A stretch of DNA of 64,000 nt from Desulfobacillus sp041396245 (GTDB lineage Bacteria; Pseudomonadota; Gammaproteobacteria; Burkholderiales; Rhodocyclaceae), in NCBI GenBank assembly GCA_041396245.1, contig JAWKYW010000003.1, positions 228,072-292,071 on the forward strand, in the 5' to 3' direction. Of this stretch, positions 17,742 to 25,761 are shown in pieces; position 1 is the first letter of the stretch, and every line of letters begins with the position of its first letter. The position numbers were made by a program, and so were the translations under genes. A model generated the notes under the pieces. The model was not told the DNA's origin and ran no database searches. It saw only the letters and a program-made list of their open reading frames with translations.

Positions 17742-17783
17742 ATAATGTTGCCATAAACTCGGCATGGTTTTGATATCGATCAA
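17742..17783 (-). promoter_or_regulatory. FNR/ANR-type class II promoter for the kor operon
   Basis: A perfect FNR consensus, TTGAT-ATCG-ATCAA, occupies 17770-17783. On the minus strand a -10-like CATTAT lies at 17747-17742. The centre-to-centre distance is 32 bp, which is what a class II FNR site at -41.5 requires. The predicted start point is near 17735, about 40 bp ahead of the operon start codon. The site overlaps the first codons of the divergent EamA gene as annotated, so that gene may really start later. Confidence 0.7.
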
Positions 17784-18711
17784 CAGCTTAAGGCTTAAAC
17801 TGGCTGTCGTGACGCCACCTCCAACCTCATCGCGCGCCGTGGCCTACCTGTTGCTGACCCTGACCGTGCTGTTCTGGTCGGGCAACTGGGTGGTCGGCCG
17901 CTGGATCCGCGACGACGTGCCGCCCATCGCCCTGTCCTTCTGGCGCTGGGTGATCGCCTTCGCCTGCCTGCTGCCCTGGGCCTGGCCGCACTTGCGCAGG
18001 CAATGGCGCGAGCTGATCGCCCACTGGAAGGTGCTGGCCCTGCTCGGGGTGTTCGGCGGCGCCTGCCACAACGCCCTCACCTACACGGGCGTCGCCAACA
18101 CCACGGCCACCAACGGCGTGCTGCTCGCCTCGGCCACGCCGATCATGATCATCGGGTTGTCCTGGCTGTTGCTGGGCAAGCGCCTGCGCCTTCTGGAATG
18201 GCTCGGCGTGGCGTTGTCCTTCGCCGGCGTGCTGGCCATCCTCGCCCGGGGCGAGTTCGCGCGCCTGCTCGACGTGCGTCCCAACGCCGGCGACCTCTGG
18301 GTCCTGGCGGCGATGCTGTTCTGGGCGCTGTACACCGTGCTGCTGGCGCGCCGGCCGCCGGTGCTGCACGCCCTTTCCTTCCTCGCCGCGATCACGTTGT
18401 GGGGCCTGGCCGGACTGGCGCCCTTTTACCTGTGGGAGATGGCCGCGGGGAAACTCATCGTGCCGGGCGTGCCGGCCTTCGCCGCCATCGCCTACGCCGG
18501 CGTCTTCCCGGCGGCGCTCGGCTTCATCTTCTGGAACCGCGCCGTGGCCGAGGTCGGCGGCAACCGCGCCGGCCAGTTCATGCACCTGATGCCGGCCTTC
18601 GGCACCCTCCTCGCCGTAATCTTCCTCGGCGAGGAGCCTGCGCTCTACCACCTCGCCGGCATCGCCCTCATCCTGGCGGGCATCTTCCTGACGACGCGGG
18701 TGCGGGCTTAG
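17764..18711 (+). CDS. EamA/DMT-superfamily transporter
   Basis: Ten-helix inner-membrane permease made of two EamA repeats (about residues 25-155 and 175-310), with hydrophobic segments throughout, for example YLLLTLTVLFWSGNWVVG and ALIFFWNRAV-like stretches near residue 255. Members of this superfamily export metabolites or amino acids; the substrate cannot be predicted. The ATG at 17764 overlaps a perfect FNR site, and no ribosome site is evident; GTG at 17809 (VTPPPTSSRAVAYLL) is a plausible alternative. The stop codon overlaps the stop of the converging DUF4124 gene by two bases. Confidence 0.85.
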   Translation: MVLISINSLRLKLAVVTPPPTSSRAVAYLLLTLTVLFWSGNWVVGRWIRDDVPPIALSFWRWVIAFACLLPWAWPHLRRQWRELIAHWKVLALLGVFGGACHNALTYTGVANTTATNGVLLASATPIMIIGLSWLLLGKRLRLLEWLGVALSFAGVLAILARGEFARLLDVRPNAGDLWVLAAMLFWALYTVLLARRPPVLHALSFLAAITLWGLAGLAPFYLWEMAAGKLIVPGVPAFAAIAYAGVFPAALGFIFWNRAVAEVGGNRAGQFMHLMPAFGTLLAVIFLGEEPALYHLAGIALILAGIFLTTRVRA

Positions 18712-19394
18712 CCCTGACAGCCGGCGTCGCCCCACTCCCTTTCCGTTTTCTGTTGCTGCTGGCGAAGGCGATCCATCGTTGCGGCGCTGCCGCCGGTGCG
18801 CTGGCTGCTGCGGATGCCTTCCAGGCGCGCGGCGATCGCGTCGCAGCGGGCTTTCCTGCCGGCCGCTGCGTGCGCCGCGGCTTCCTGCCGCCGCCTGGCC
18901 GCCGCATCGATGCCGGCGCTCGTTGCCGCCGCGGGAGCGGCCGCGGCAGGCCTGTCCTGCCCTTGCAGCCTGGCCGCCGCCTCGATCAGTGCCGCCGCCT
19001 GCGCGGCCCGCTGCCTTGCCGCGACGCAATCCGCCTCGATGGCGGCGCGCACCTCGACGGAGGAACCTCGCTTGCGGTATACCTCGGCGATCAGCTTCCG
19101 TTCTTCCGCGCCGGTGGCAGCGGCAAGCTGCATCTCTTCCGTCCTGCCGGCTTCCTTGGCCCACATGATCTTCTGGGCCTTCGCGCCCGTTTGCGCGCAA
19201 TGGCCATCCACTGCAGTGGCCACCGCCGTCGGCCGCTTCGCACCCGTACTGCCGATGACCTTGCCTTGCTGCTCTCCCGCGCAAGGCCGATCCTGATAGG
19301 TGTTGCCGCAGCGGTACATTTTCTGCGCGTGGGCCGGAAAAAAGCATCCGGCAAGAACAAACAGCATTGCCACTGCCAACCGCCTGGTTTCCAT
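18708..19394 (-). CDS. DUF4124-type exported protein, 228 aa
   Basis: Envelope protein of unknown function. The signal peptide MLFVLAGCFFPAHAQ could be Sec type or, using LAGC, a lipoprotein signal. The short DUF4124 motif MYRCGNTYQDRPC follows at about residues 27-39. The rest is Ala/Arg/Gln-rich and strongly helical, probably coiled coil, ending in TEREWGDAGCQG. The start ATG at 19394 gives a sensible signal peptide. It converges on the EamA gene with overlapping stop codons. Confidence 0.78.
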   Translation of the reverse strand: METRRLAVAMLFVLAGCFFPAHAQKMYRCGNTYQDRPCAGEQQGKVIGSTGAKRPTAVATAVDGHCAQTGAKAQKIMWAKEAGRTEEMQLAAATGAEERKLIAEVYRKRGSSVEVRAAIEADCVAARQRAAQAAALIEAAARLQGQDRPAAAAPAAATSAGIDAAARRRQEAAAHAAAGRKARCDAIAARLEGIRSSQRTGGSAATMDRLRQQQQKTEREWGDAGCQG

Positions 19395-19441
19395 CACTTG
19401 CCCCCTTTGAATGTGTTCCGTTCCCGCCCCGCAGCACCGAC

Positions 19442-19906
19442 TCACGGCACCGGCTCGCAGCGCACCTCGCTTTTTACCGAGTTGGCGATGAAGCATTCCT
19501 CGTGCGCCTTGCGGTGCAGCGCTTCGATATCGGTGCGCGATGGCTGGCGCTCGCCGGCAAACTCGACGCGCGGTCGCAACGTCACCCGCGTCATGGCCAG
19601 CCTGCCCTCGGCGTTCTTCGCCATGACGCCCTCGGCGCAGTCCTCGTAGCGCTCGACGACGAAGCCGGACTTCGCGGCGAGGTGCAGGAACCACAACAGG
19701 TGGCAGCTCGACAGGGCGGCGACGAAGGCCTCCTCGGGATCGACCGCCGCCGCGTCCGAATACGGCAGCGGCACGTTGTGCGGCGAGCTGGAGCCGGGCA
19801 CCACCGCCCCGCCGTCGAACCGCCAGGCGTGGGCGCGACTGTAGCGCTGGTCGGTGAAGGTCGCGCCCTTGCGCTGCCAGAGGAGGGTGGCGGAATAGGT
19901 GGACAT
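19442..19906 (-). CDS. OsmC family protein
   Basis: Peroxiredoxin-like OsmC/Ohr fold, 154 aa, expected to reduce organic hydroperoxides in the cytoplasm. The first active-site cysteine region is ALSSCHLLWFLHLAAKSG (Cys near residue 67) and the second is AHEECFIANSV (near residue 139), the spacing of OsmC proteins. A possible glutamate relay is present (DPEEAFVAAL). It is divergent from mtfA, 55 bp between the starts. Confidence 0.9.
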   Translation of the reverse strand: MSTYSATLLWQRKGATFTDQRYSRAHAWRFDGGAVVPGSSSPHNVPLPYSDAAAVDPEEAFVAALSSCHLLWFLHLAAKSGFVVERYEDCAEGVMAKNAEGRLAMTRVTLRPRVEFAGERQPSRTDIEALHRKAHEECFIANSVKSEVRCEPVP

Positions 19907-19961
19907 GGGGCAGGTTCCGTTGCCGCCCCCGCACGGGGACGAGTTCGCTTATCCTAAACGA

Positions 19962-20711
19962 ATGTTGAGCGCCCTGACAAAACTCTTCGGCAAGGCCGCG
20001 CCGCCGCCCGGCGTCGATGACGCGCAGTGGGCGCGCGCGGAAGCCGGCCTGCCCTTCCTCGGCTTTCTCGCGCCGGCCGACCGTGCCCGCCTGCGCGCGA
20101 TGGCGCTGGAATTCATCGCCGCCAAGGAATGGCACGGCGCGCAGGGGTTGCGGCTGACGCCCGCCGTCCAGCTTGCCATCGCCCTGCAGGCCTGCCTGCC
20201 GGTGCTCAACCTCGGCCTCGATTCCTACCGGGGCTGGGTCGGCATCGTCGTCTATCCGGGCGACTTCGTCGTTCCGCGCAAGCTGATGTCGGAAGACGGC
20301 GTGATGCACGAGTTCGACGACCGGGTCGCCGGCGAGGCCTGGTCGGGCGGGCCGGTGCTGCTGTCCTGGTTCGACCGGCCGGAAGAGGCCGACGGCATGA
20401 ACGTCGTCATCCACGAATTCGCCCACAAGCTCGACATGCTCAACGGCCCGCCCGACGGCCTGCCGCCGCTGCACGAGGGCATGAACCGCCAGGCCTGGAT
20501 CGACGCCTTCGAGCCGGCCTACGCGGATTTCTGCGCGCGCGTCGACGGCGGCGAGGAGACCCGGATCGACCCGTATGCCGCCGAGCATCCGGCCGAGTTC
20601 TTCGCCGTCACGAGCGAGGTGTTCTTCGAGGCGCCCGCCCTGCTGCATCGCGAATACCCGGCGGTGTATGAACAGCTCAGGCAGTTCTACCGCCAGGACC
20701 CGCTGCGATGA
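19962..20711 (+). CDS. mtfA: MtfA-type zinc peptidase (M90)
   Basis: Cytosolic zinc aminopeptidase; in E. coli MtfA also binds the repressor Mlc and so affects glucose PTS control. The active site VVIHEFAHKLDMLNG (about residues 150-164) holds the HExxH pair, and the ligand and catalytic region AEHPAEFFAVTSEVFFE lies ~60 residues later. At 249 aa it is slightly short of E. coli MtfA (265). The ATG at 19962 (MLSALTKLFG) gives the family-like N-terminus; longer in-frame starts overlap the OsmC gene. Its stop overlaps the next start (ATGA). Confidence 0.92.
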   Translation: MLSALTKLFGKAAPPPGVDDAQWARAEAGLPFLGFLAPADRARLRAMALEFIAAKEWHGAQGLRLTPAVQLAIALQACLPVLNLGLDSYRGWVGIVVYPGDFVVPRKLMSEDGVMHEFDDRVAGEAWSGGPVLLSWFDRPEEADGMNVVIHEFAHKLDMLNGPPDGLPPLHEGMNRQAWIDAFEPAYADFCARVDGGEETRIDPYAAEHPAEFFAVTSEVFFEAPALLHREYPAVYEQLRQFYRQDPLR

Positions 20712-21163
20712 AGCGCCTGCTGATCGTCTATCACACCCAGGGCGGCCACACCGGCGCCATGGCCGAAGCCGTGCTGCGCGGCGCGCGGCGCGCGACGGAA
20801 ACCGAAACCGCGATGAAGCGCGCCGGCGAGGCGACGCTGGAAGACCTGCTCGCCTGCCACGGCCTCGTCATCGGCACGCCGGAGAACTTCGGCACGATGG
20901 CCGGCATGGTGAAGGACTTCTTCGATCGCACCTACTACCCGGCCGAGGGCAAGACCGTCGGCCTGCCCTACGCCCTCTTCGTCAGCGCCGGCAACGACGG
21001 CACGGGCGCCGTCACCCAGATCGACCGCATCGCCACCGGCTACGGCTGGAAGCGCGTCGCCGAGCCGCTCATCGCGCGCAAGGACGTGACGGACGCCGAC
21101 CTCGCCGCCTGCGAGGAACTCGGCGAGGCGATGGCCAGCGGCGTGGCGCTGGGGATTTTCTAG
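20708..21163 (+). CDS. flavodoxin/NADPH-dependent FMN reductase-like protein
   Basis: Small FMN-binding protein of 151 aa. The phosphate-binding loop is YHTQGGHTGAMA (residues 8-19), followed by GLVIGTPENFGTMAGMVKDFFDRTYY and the flavin-side loop LFVSAGNDG. It resembles flavodoxin-family proteins that act as small quinone or metal reductases. It is translationally coupled to mtfA by a 4-bp overlap. Its TAG stop codon (21161-21163) is the first three bases of a MITE terminal repeat, so the insertion may have trimmed or replaced the native C-terminus. Confidence 0.87.
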   Translation: MKRLLIVYHTQGGHTGAMAEAVLRGARRATETETAMKRAGEATLEDLLACHGLVIGTPENFGTMAGMVKDFFDRTYYPAEGKTVGLPYALFVSAGNDGTGAVTQIDRIATGYGWKRVAEPLIARKDVTDADLAACEELGEAMASGVALGIF

Positions 21164-21347
21164 TGTCCCGAGTTGGAAGTTCGTTGAAAGGTGTCAGCAA
21201 GAATATGAGGGCGTTCCGAATTCGTACGCAATCGGCGACAGGCAAGGCGCGAACCGCAGCCAGGTTGAACACCTGGCGAGGATTCGCAACGCCGCATGGC
21301 GGCGATTTCGCACGAATTCAGCAACGAACTTCCAACTCGGGACACTA
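21161..21347. mobile_element. 187-bp MITE-like element with 26-bp perfect terminal inverted repeats
   Basis: The left end (21161-21186, beginning TAGTGTCCCGAG) and right end (21322-21347) are exact reverse complements over 26 bp. Inside, GAATTCGT-rich arms at 21218-21236 and 21301-21319 pair imperfectly, and the centre holds the hairpin GCCAGGT-tgaac-ACCTGGC. The element as a whole folds into one long stem. No coding capacity and no other copy in the window. It supplies the stop codon of the upstream gene and its right end abuts the next gene. Confidence 0.85.
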
Positions 21348-21357
21348 GGGCGTGACC

Positions 21358-21873
21358 ATGCCCTTCGCCTACTACGCCCGCCTCTCCGCCGCGCGCCGCC
21401 GCATCTACGACAGGAGCGACGCCATCGAGCGCATCGATCTGCCCGACGCCGCCGCGCTGCGCGCCTTCGTGGCGCCGCTCGAGGCCGCCCTGAAATCCGA
21501 AAACCGCGCCGAAGCCGGACGCCTGTGCCGCGCCCTCGCGACGGGCATGGTCAGCCAGCTGGGCGCGCCGCCGCTGCGCGTGGCGGTGCTGGCGGTGCGG
21601 CCGAAGGGGGATTGGGGCGAGCTGCACGGCCTCTACCTGCCCGGGGACGACGGGGAGGCGGCCCTCATCAAGCTGTGGATGCGCACGGCGGCGAACAAGC
21701 GGGTGGTGGCGTTCCGCAGCTTCCTGCGCACCCTGCTGCACGAGCTGTGCCACCACCTCGACTACGAGCTGTTCCGCTTCGAGGAGACCTTCCATACCGA
21801 GGGCTTCTACAAGCGCGAGTCGAGCCTGTTCCATCAACTCGTGCCCGGCCAGGCGCCGGCAAAGACCCCTTGA
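21358..21873 (+). CDS. small HExxH metallopeptidase-like protein
   Basis: Conserved hypothetical protein of about 171 aa. It has LLHELCHHLDYELF (about residues 122-135), which gives HExxH plus a following acidic residue, and HTEGFYKRESSLFHQLV downstream. This suggests a zinc-dependent peptidase core without a signal peptide. The name of the family is not known to me. I prefer the ATG at 21358; GTG at 21352 is in frame. The gene starts 10 bp after the MITE, so its promoter may lie inside or beyond that element. Confidence 0.75.
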   Translation: MPFAYYARLSAARRRIYDRSDAIERIDLPDAAALRAFVAPLEAALKSENRAEAGRLCRALATGMVSQLGAPPLRVAVLAVRPKGDWGELHGLYLPGDDGEAALIKLWMRTAANKRVVAFRSFLRTLLHELCHHLDYELFRFEETFHTEGFYKRESSLFHQLVPGQAPAKTP

Positions 21874-21983
21874 TCGGCGCGGCTTCCGTCCGAAATTTTT
21901 TCCCGCCGTCTGTAACCTTTTTGCGGCCTGTCCGGTCATATCGCATGAACGGTGCAATCGCGCCGACCGCACAAGGAGCAACC

Positions 21984-22493
21984 ATGGTCACACTGAACCG
22001 CCGCCACTGGCTGGCCGCCCTCGCCGGCCTGTTCGCCGCCGCCGCCCTGCCGCCCTCCGCGCGGGGCGGCGCCGCGGCGCCGGCCCTCAACAAGTCGAAG
22101 GCCGAATGGAAGCGCCTGCTGCCGCCCGACCGCTACGCCGTGCTCTTCGAGGAGGGCACCGAGCCGCCCGGCAGCAGCCCGCTCGACGGCGAGAAGCGCG
22201 ACGGCACCTTCATTTGCGCCGCCTGCTTCCAGCCGCTCTTCGACAGCTCGCGCAAGTACGACAGCGGCACCGGCTGGCCCAGCTTCCGCGAGCCCCTGCC
22301 CGAGGCGCTGGGCACCCGCACCGACTACAAGCTGATCCTGCCGCGCACCGAGTACCACTGCGCGCGCTGCGGCGGCCACCAGGGCCACGTCTTCAAGGAC
22401 GGCCCGCCGCCGACCGGCCTGCGCTACTGCAACAACGGCCTGGCCCTGGCGTTCGTGCCGCGCGGCGAAAAACTGCCGGAACTGCGCGCGTGA
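21984..22493 (+). CDS. msrB: exported peptide-methionine (R)-S-oxide reductase MsrB
   Basis: Reduces R-methionine sulphoxide in oxidised proteins. It has a twin-arginine-like leader (NRRHWLAALAGLFAAAALPPSA), two CxxC zinc sites (CAAC and CARC) and the catalytic region GHVFKDGPPPTGLRYCNNGLAL. The catalytic Cys is kept, but the usual N-S after it is N-G. The start ATG at 21984 has AAGGAG 5 bp upstream. At 169 aa including the leader it is a normal single-domain MsrB. The GTGA overlap with msrA shows coupling; both proteins appear to be exported, forming a periplasmic repair pair. Confidence 0.92.
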   Translation: MVTLNRRHWLAALAGLFAAAALPPSARGGAAAPALNKSKAEWKRLLPPDRYAVLFEEGTEPPGSSPLDGEKRDGTFICAACFQPLFDSSRKYDSGTGWPSFREPLPEALGTRTDYKLILPRTEYHCARCGGHQGHVFKDGPPPTGLRYCNNGLALAFVPRGEKLPELRA

Positions 22494-23092
22494 TCCGCGC
22501 CGCCCTGCTCCTGCTGGCCGCCCTCGCCGGCGGCGGCGCCGCGGCGCAAACCCCTGCCGCGCCGGCGAGCACCGCCACGGCGATCTTCGCCGGCGGCTGC
22601 TTCTGGTGCGTGGAGGCGGATTTCGACAAGCTGCCCGGCGTGACCGCCACGGAATCGGGCTACATCGGCGGAAGCCTCGCCCGACCCACCTACGAGCAGG
22701 TCAGCGCCGGCGGCACCGGTCATGCCGAAGCGGTGCGCATCACCTACGATCCGGCGCGGGTGAGCTACGCGCGGCTGCTCGAATATTTCTGGCGCCACAT
22801 CGACCCGACCGTGAAGGACGGCCAGTTCTGCGACATGGGCAGCCAGTACCGCAGCGCCGTCTTCTATCTGGACGCGGCCCAGCGCCGCGCCGCCGAGGCC
22901 AGCCGCGAGGCGCTGCTGAAGAGCGGCCGCTTCGCCCGCATCCACACCGAGATCGCGGCGGCCGGCCCCTTCCATCCGGCCGAGGCCTATCATCAGGACT
23001 ACTACCTGAAGAACCCGCTGCGCTACAACTACTACCGCAGCCGCTGCGGCCGCGATGCGCGGGTCCGGCAGGTGTGGGAGGGCAAACCCTGA
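22490..23092 (+). CDS. msrA: exported peptide-methionine (S)-S-oxide reductase MsrA
   Basis: Reduces S-methionine sulphoxide. The catalytic motif GGCFWCVEADFDKLPGV (about residues 36-52) is intact, followed by GYIGG, GHAEAVRI and the C-terminal YHQDYYLKNP. A Sec-type signal peptide (ALLLLAALAGGGAAAQ) precedes it, so the enzyme should work in the periplasm together with MsrB. The start is a GTG that overlaps the msrB stop. An S23 motif begins 8 bp after the stop codon. Confidence 0.93.
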   Translation: MIRAALLLLAALAGGGAAAQTPAAPASTATAIFAGGCFWCVEADFDKLPGVTATESGYIGGSLARPTYEQVSAGGTGHAEAVRITYDPARVSYARLLEYFWRHIDPTVKDGQFCDMGSQYRSAVFYLDAAQRRAAEASREALLKSGRFARIHTEIAAAGPFHPAEAYHQDYYLKNPLRYNYYRSRCGRDARVRQVWEGKP

Positions 23093-23099
23093 CGCAGCC

Positions 23100-23122
23100 G
23101 CCGTCCCGCGGCGGCTGACTTT
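23100..23122 (+). repeat. S23 motif copy after msrA
   Basis: GCCGT at 23100-23104 and GCTGACTTT at 23114-23122. The left part forms a perfect 7-bp stem (GCCGCCG-tcccg-CGGCGGC), showing the hairpin tendency of the motif. Confidence 0.7.
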
Positions 23123-23199
23123 GCGGGAACGGGCGGCGCGGCGCCATCGCCGCAGCCTGCCTGGGGTATCCTTGCCGGACATCCCTTTTCATCCTGGTC

Positions 23200-25761
23200 A
23201 TGTCCGTTCCAACCCGCGCCCCGGGGCATCGTCCCGGGCGAATCGACGCCGGCGCACTGCGTGCCCTTCTCGTCCTGCTCGCCCTCATCCTCCCGTCCGC
23301 CCCCGCCCGCGCGGAGGACGCATGGCGCCCGCCGGCGGCATTGTCGGCGGACGAGAAGACCGCGCTCGACGCCCTGCGCCGGCCGGGCACGACGGATACG
23401 CGCCTGACGCCCCCGCCCGCGGCGCGCGAGCTGTCCGCCGGCCTGGCGGCCAAGGGCGCCTACTTCGACCTGCCCTTCGGACAGGGGGGGGAGCGCATCG
23501 AGGCCGGCTACGCGGCGATGCGGCGCGGCGACGTCGACGAGGCCCTGCGGCTCCTCGAACAGGGGGAAAAGGATGCCGGCCCCTGGAGCGGCATGCTGGT
23601 CTTCCGCCTCTCCGGGCTGCGGGCCGACCTGCTCATGCGCGCCAACCGGGCGCTCGATGCCGACGAGGCGCTGGCCCGCTCGGCCGCGATGGAGCACGGC
23701 ATCTGGTCGCGCCACTGGATCACCCGGGCGCGGCGCGGCGACGCCCTCGCCCGCCGGGGGGAAAACGCCGGCGCCGAGGGCGATCTGGGGCGCGTCGCGC
23801 TGGCCTTGCGCGACTGGCAACTGGACACCACCTTCGAGGAAATGCCCGACGTGCGCGACCTGATGCTGCGGACCGAGGCGAAAATTCGCGCCCACATGGG
23901 CCTGGCCTCGCTCTATGCGCGCACGGGCGACTATCCGCGGGCCATGGCCTGGGGCGCTTCGGCGGAGGCGCACTTCGGGCGCCTGTTCGCGCTGGCGCGG
24001 GGACCGCACGGTTCGATGGTGCCGATGGTGCCCGACTTCTACATCGGCCGCGGCGAAAACCTCGCCTATCTCGGCGCCGGCATCCTGGCGGTTCGCGCCG
24101 ACCCCGCCCTGGCCGAGCCCTACTTCACCGCCGCCCGCGACTTCTTCAAGGCGATCGGCTATCCCTTCGGCGACGCCACGGCGGCGGCCATCAGGGCCCA
24201 GGCCCTGCACGACGCCGGTTTCCTCGACGCCTTTCACGACGCCGCCGCGGAGGCCGTATCCGCCGCGGCGGCGAGCGGCCTCTGGGAAGTCATCTGGCGC
24301 ATCGAGGCGCTGCGCGGACGGCTGTTCCTCGCGGCCGGCCGGCGCGACGAAGCCGAGGCGGCCCTGCGCCGCGCGCAAGGCGCCGTGGAACTGGTCTCCG
24401 GCGGGCTGGCCTCGGACCGGACCAAGCTGGCATTCGGCGTCGGCAAGGAAGACATCACGCGCCTGCTGGCCGCCATCGACATCGACAAGGGCGACCATGC
24501 CGCCCTGTTCCGGGACCTCGAACGCGGCCGCGCCCGCGCCTTCGTCGACCTGCTGGCCGGCCGCCGGCTCGCCGAGGGCAGGGAAACCGGACTGGTGCGC
24601 GAAATCCGCGACCTCGACCGGCGCATCCTGCACCGGCGCATCGCCAACGTCGGCGCTTCGGGCGCGGATCGGGACGGCGCCGCGGCCGAGGCCGCCCTCG
24701 TCGCGGAGTGGACGCGCAAGAACCGGATGCTGCGCGAGCGGGACCCCGAACTGGCGGCGGCCCTGTCGATCGCCAGCCAGGAACTCGCGGCGGTGCGGGC
24801 GAAGCTGGGGGACGGCGACCTGCTCGCCTACGCGCTGCCCGGCAAGCCGCAGGACAGGCTGGGGCTGCTCCTCGCCGCGCCGGGGGCGACACGCATCCTG
24901 CGGCTGGCCGCCACGGGCGAAGCGGTGGCGCGGCATCTGCAGCGTTTCCGCGCCGCCGTCGAGGGCGGCCACCCCGAGGCGCAGCGGGCGGCGGCGCAAT
25001 CGCTCACCGCGGCGCTCGAGATCGACGCCTGGGGCGTCCGGAACACCCTCTACTTCGTACCCGACGGCCCGACCCATTTCGTGCCCTGGGGCGCCCTCGC
25101 CGTCGAGGTGCCGGTGGTCGTCCTGCCGACCGGCGGCTGGCTGATCCGGTCGCCGCAACCCCTGGCCGGCGCCAAAGCGGCCAGCGTCGTCGGCGATCCG
25201 GATTTCGGCGGCAAGCTGCCGCAACTGCCGGGCGCGCGCAGCGAAGCCCGCGAGGTGGCGCAGGCTTACGGCACGCCGCCCCTGGTCGGCGCGGCGGCGA
25301 CGGAAGACACGCTGCGCGAGGACATCGGCGCCGGGGTGGGCGTGCTGCATCTGGCGACGCACGGCCTCTTCGACGCCGACGAACCGCTGCAGTCGGCGAT
25401 CGTGCTGGCGGGGCCGGACGGGACGGGAAAGCTGACCGCGGCGCGGCTGTTCGAGGCGCCGCTGGCGGCAAGGCTGGTGGTCCTCTCGGCCTGCGAGACC
25501 GGCGCCGGCAAGGTCGTCGCCGGCAACGACATCCTCGGCCTCGCGCGCAGCCTCTACCTGGGCGGCGCCACCACGGTCGTCCACAGCCTGTGGCCGATCG
25601 AGGACATGGCCACGCTCGAATTCATGCGCAGCTTCCATGCCGGCGCCCGGAACGGCGGCTACGGCCGCGCCTGGCTGGCTGCGCGCGACCGCTTGCGCAA
25701 GCTCGGTTACCCCCCCTCCGCCTACGGCGCCTTCGTCCTCGGCGGCGCGCCGGGCCCGTAG
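23200..25761 (+). CDS. secreted CHAT-domain (caspase-fold) protein with TPR-like region
   Basis: Large exported protein, 853 aa. It has a signal peptide (LRALLVLLALILPSAPARAE), then helical TPR-like repeats (about residues 90-480) and a C-terminal CHAT domain (about 540-850). The predicted cysteine-protease dyad is His721 in LATHGLFD and Cys765 in VVLSACETGAG, with the usual GGATTVVHSLWPIED strand after it. CHAT proteases are related to caspases and separases; cytoplasmic ones act in phage defence, for example with gasdermins or Craspase, but an exported form with no partner gene has unknown targets. Flanked on both sides by S23 copies in the same orientation. Confidence 0.88.
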   Translation: MSVPTRAPGHRPGRIDAGALRALLVLLALILPSAPARAEDAWRPPAALSADEKTALDALRRPGTTDTRLTPPPAARELSAGLAAKGAYFDLPFGQGGERIEAGYAAMRRGDVDEALRLLEQGEKDAGPWSGMLVFRLSGLRADLLMRANRALDADEALARSAAMEHGIWSRHWITRARRGDALARRGENAGAEGDLGRVALALRDWQLDTTFEEMPDVRDLMLRTEAKIRAHMGLASLYARTGDYPRAMAWGASAEAHFGRLFALARGPHGSMVPMVPDFYIGRGENLAYLGAGILAVRADPALAEPYFTAARDFFKAIGYPFGDATAAAIRAQALHDAGFLDAFHDAAAEAVSAAAASGLWEVIWRIEALRGRLFLAAGRRDEAEAALRRAQGAVELVSGGLASDRTKLAFGVGKEDITRLLAAIDIDKGDHAALFRDLERGRARAFVDLLAGRRLAEGRETGLVREIRDLDRRILHRRIANVGASGADRDGAAAEAALVAEWTRKNRMLRERDPELAAALSIASQELAAVRAKLGDGDLLAYALPGKPQDRLGLLLAAPGATRILRLAATGEAVARHLQRFRAAVEGGHPEAQRAAAQSLTAALEIDAWGVRNTLYFVPDGPTHFVPWGALAVEVPVVVLPTGGWLIRSPQPLAGAKAASVVGDPDFGGKLPQLPGARSEAREVAQAYGTPPLVGAAATEDTLREDIGAGVGVLHLATHGLFDADEPLQSAIVLAGPDGTGKLTAARLFEAPLAARLVVLSACETGAGKVVAGNDILGLARSLYLGGATTVVHSLWPIEDMATLEFMRSFHAGARNGGYGRAWLAARDRLRKLGYPPSAYGAFVLGGAPGP

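Noticed and set aside
3280..17745. Long open frames opposite real genes (for example 4155-6986, 12923-15076 and 15877-17745)
   Set aside because: They are antisense or out-of-frame shadows of mla, ppx, kor and other genes, with His/Arg/Ala-rich composition typical of G/C-rich antisense frames and no recognisable motifs.
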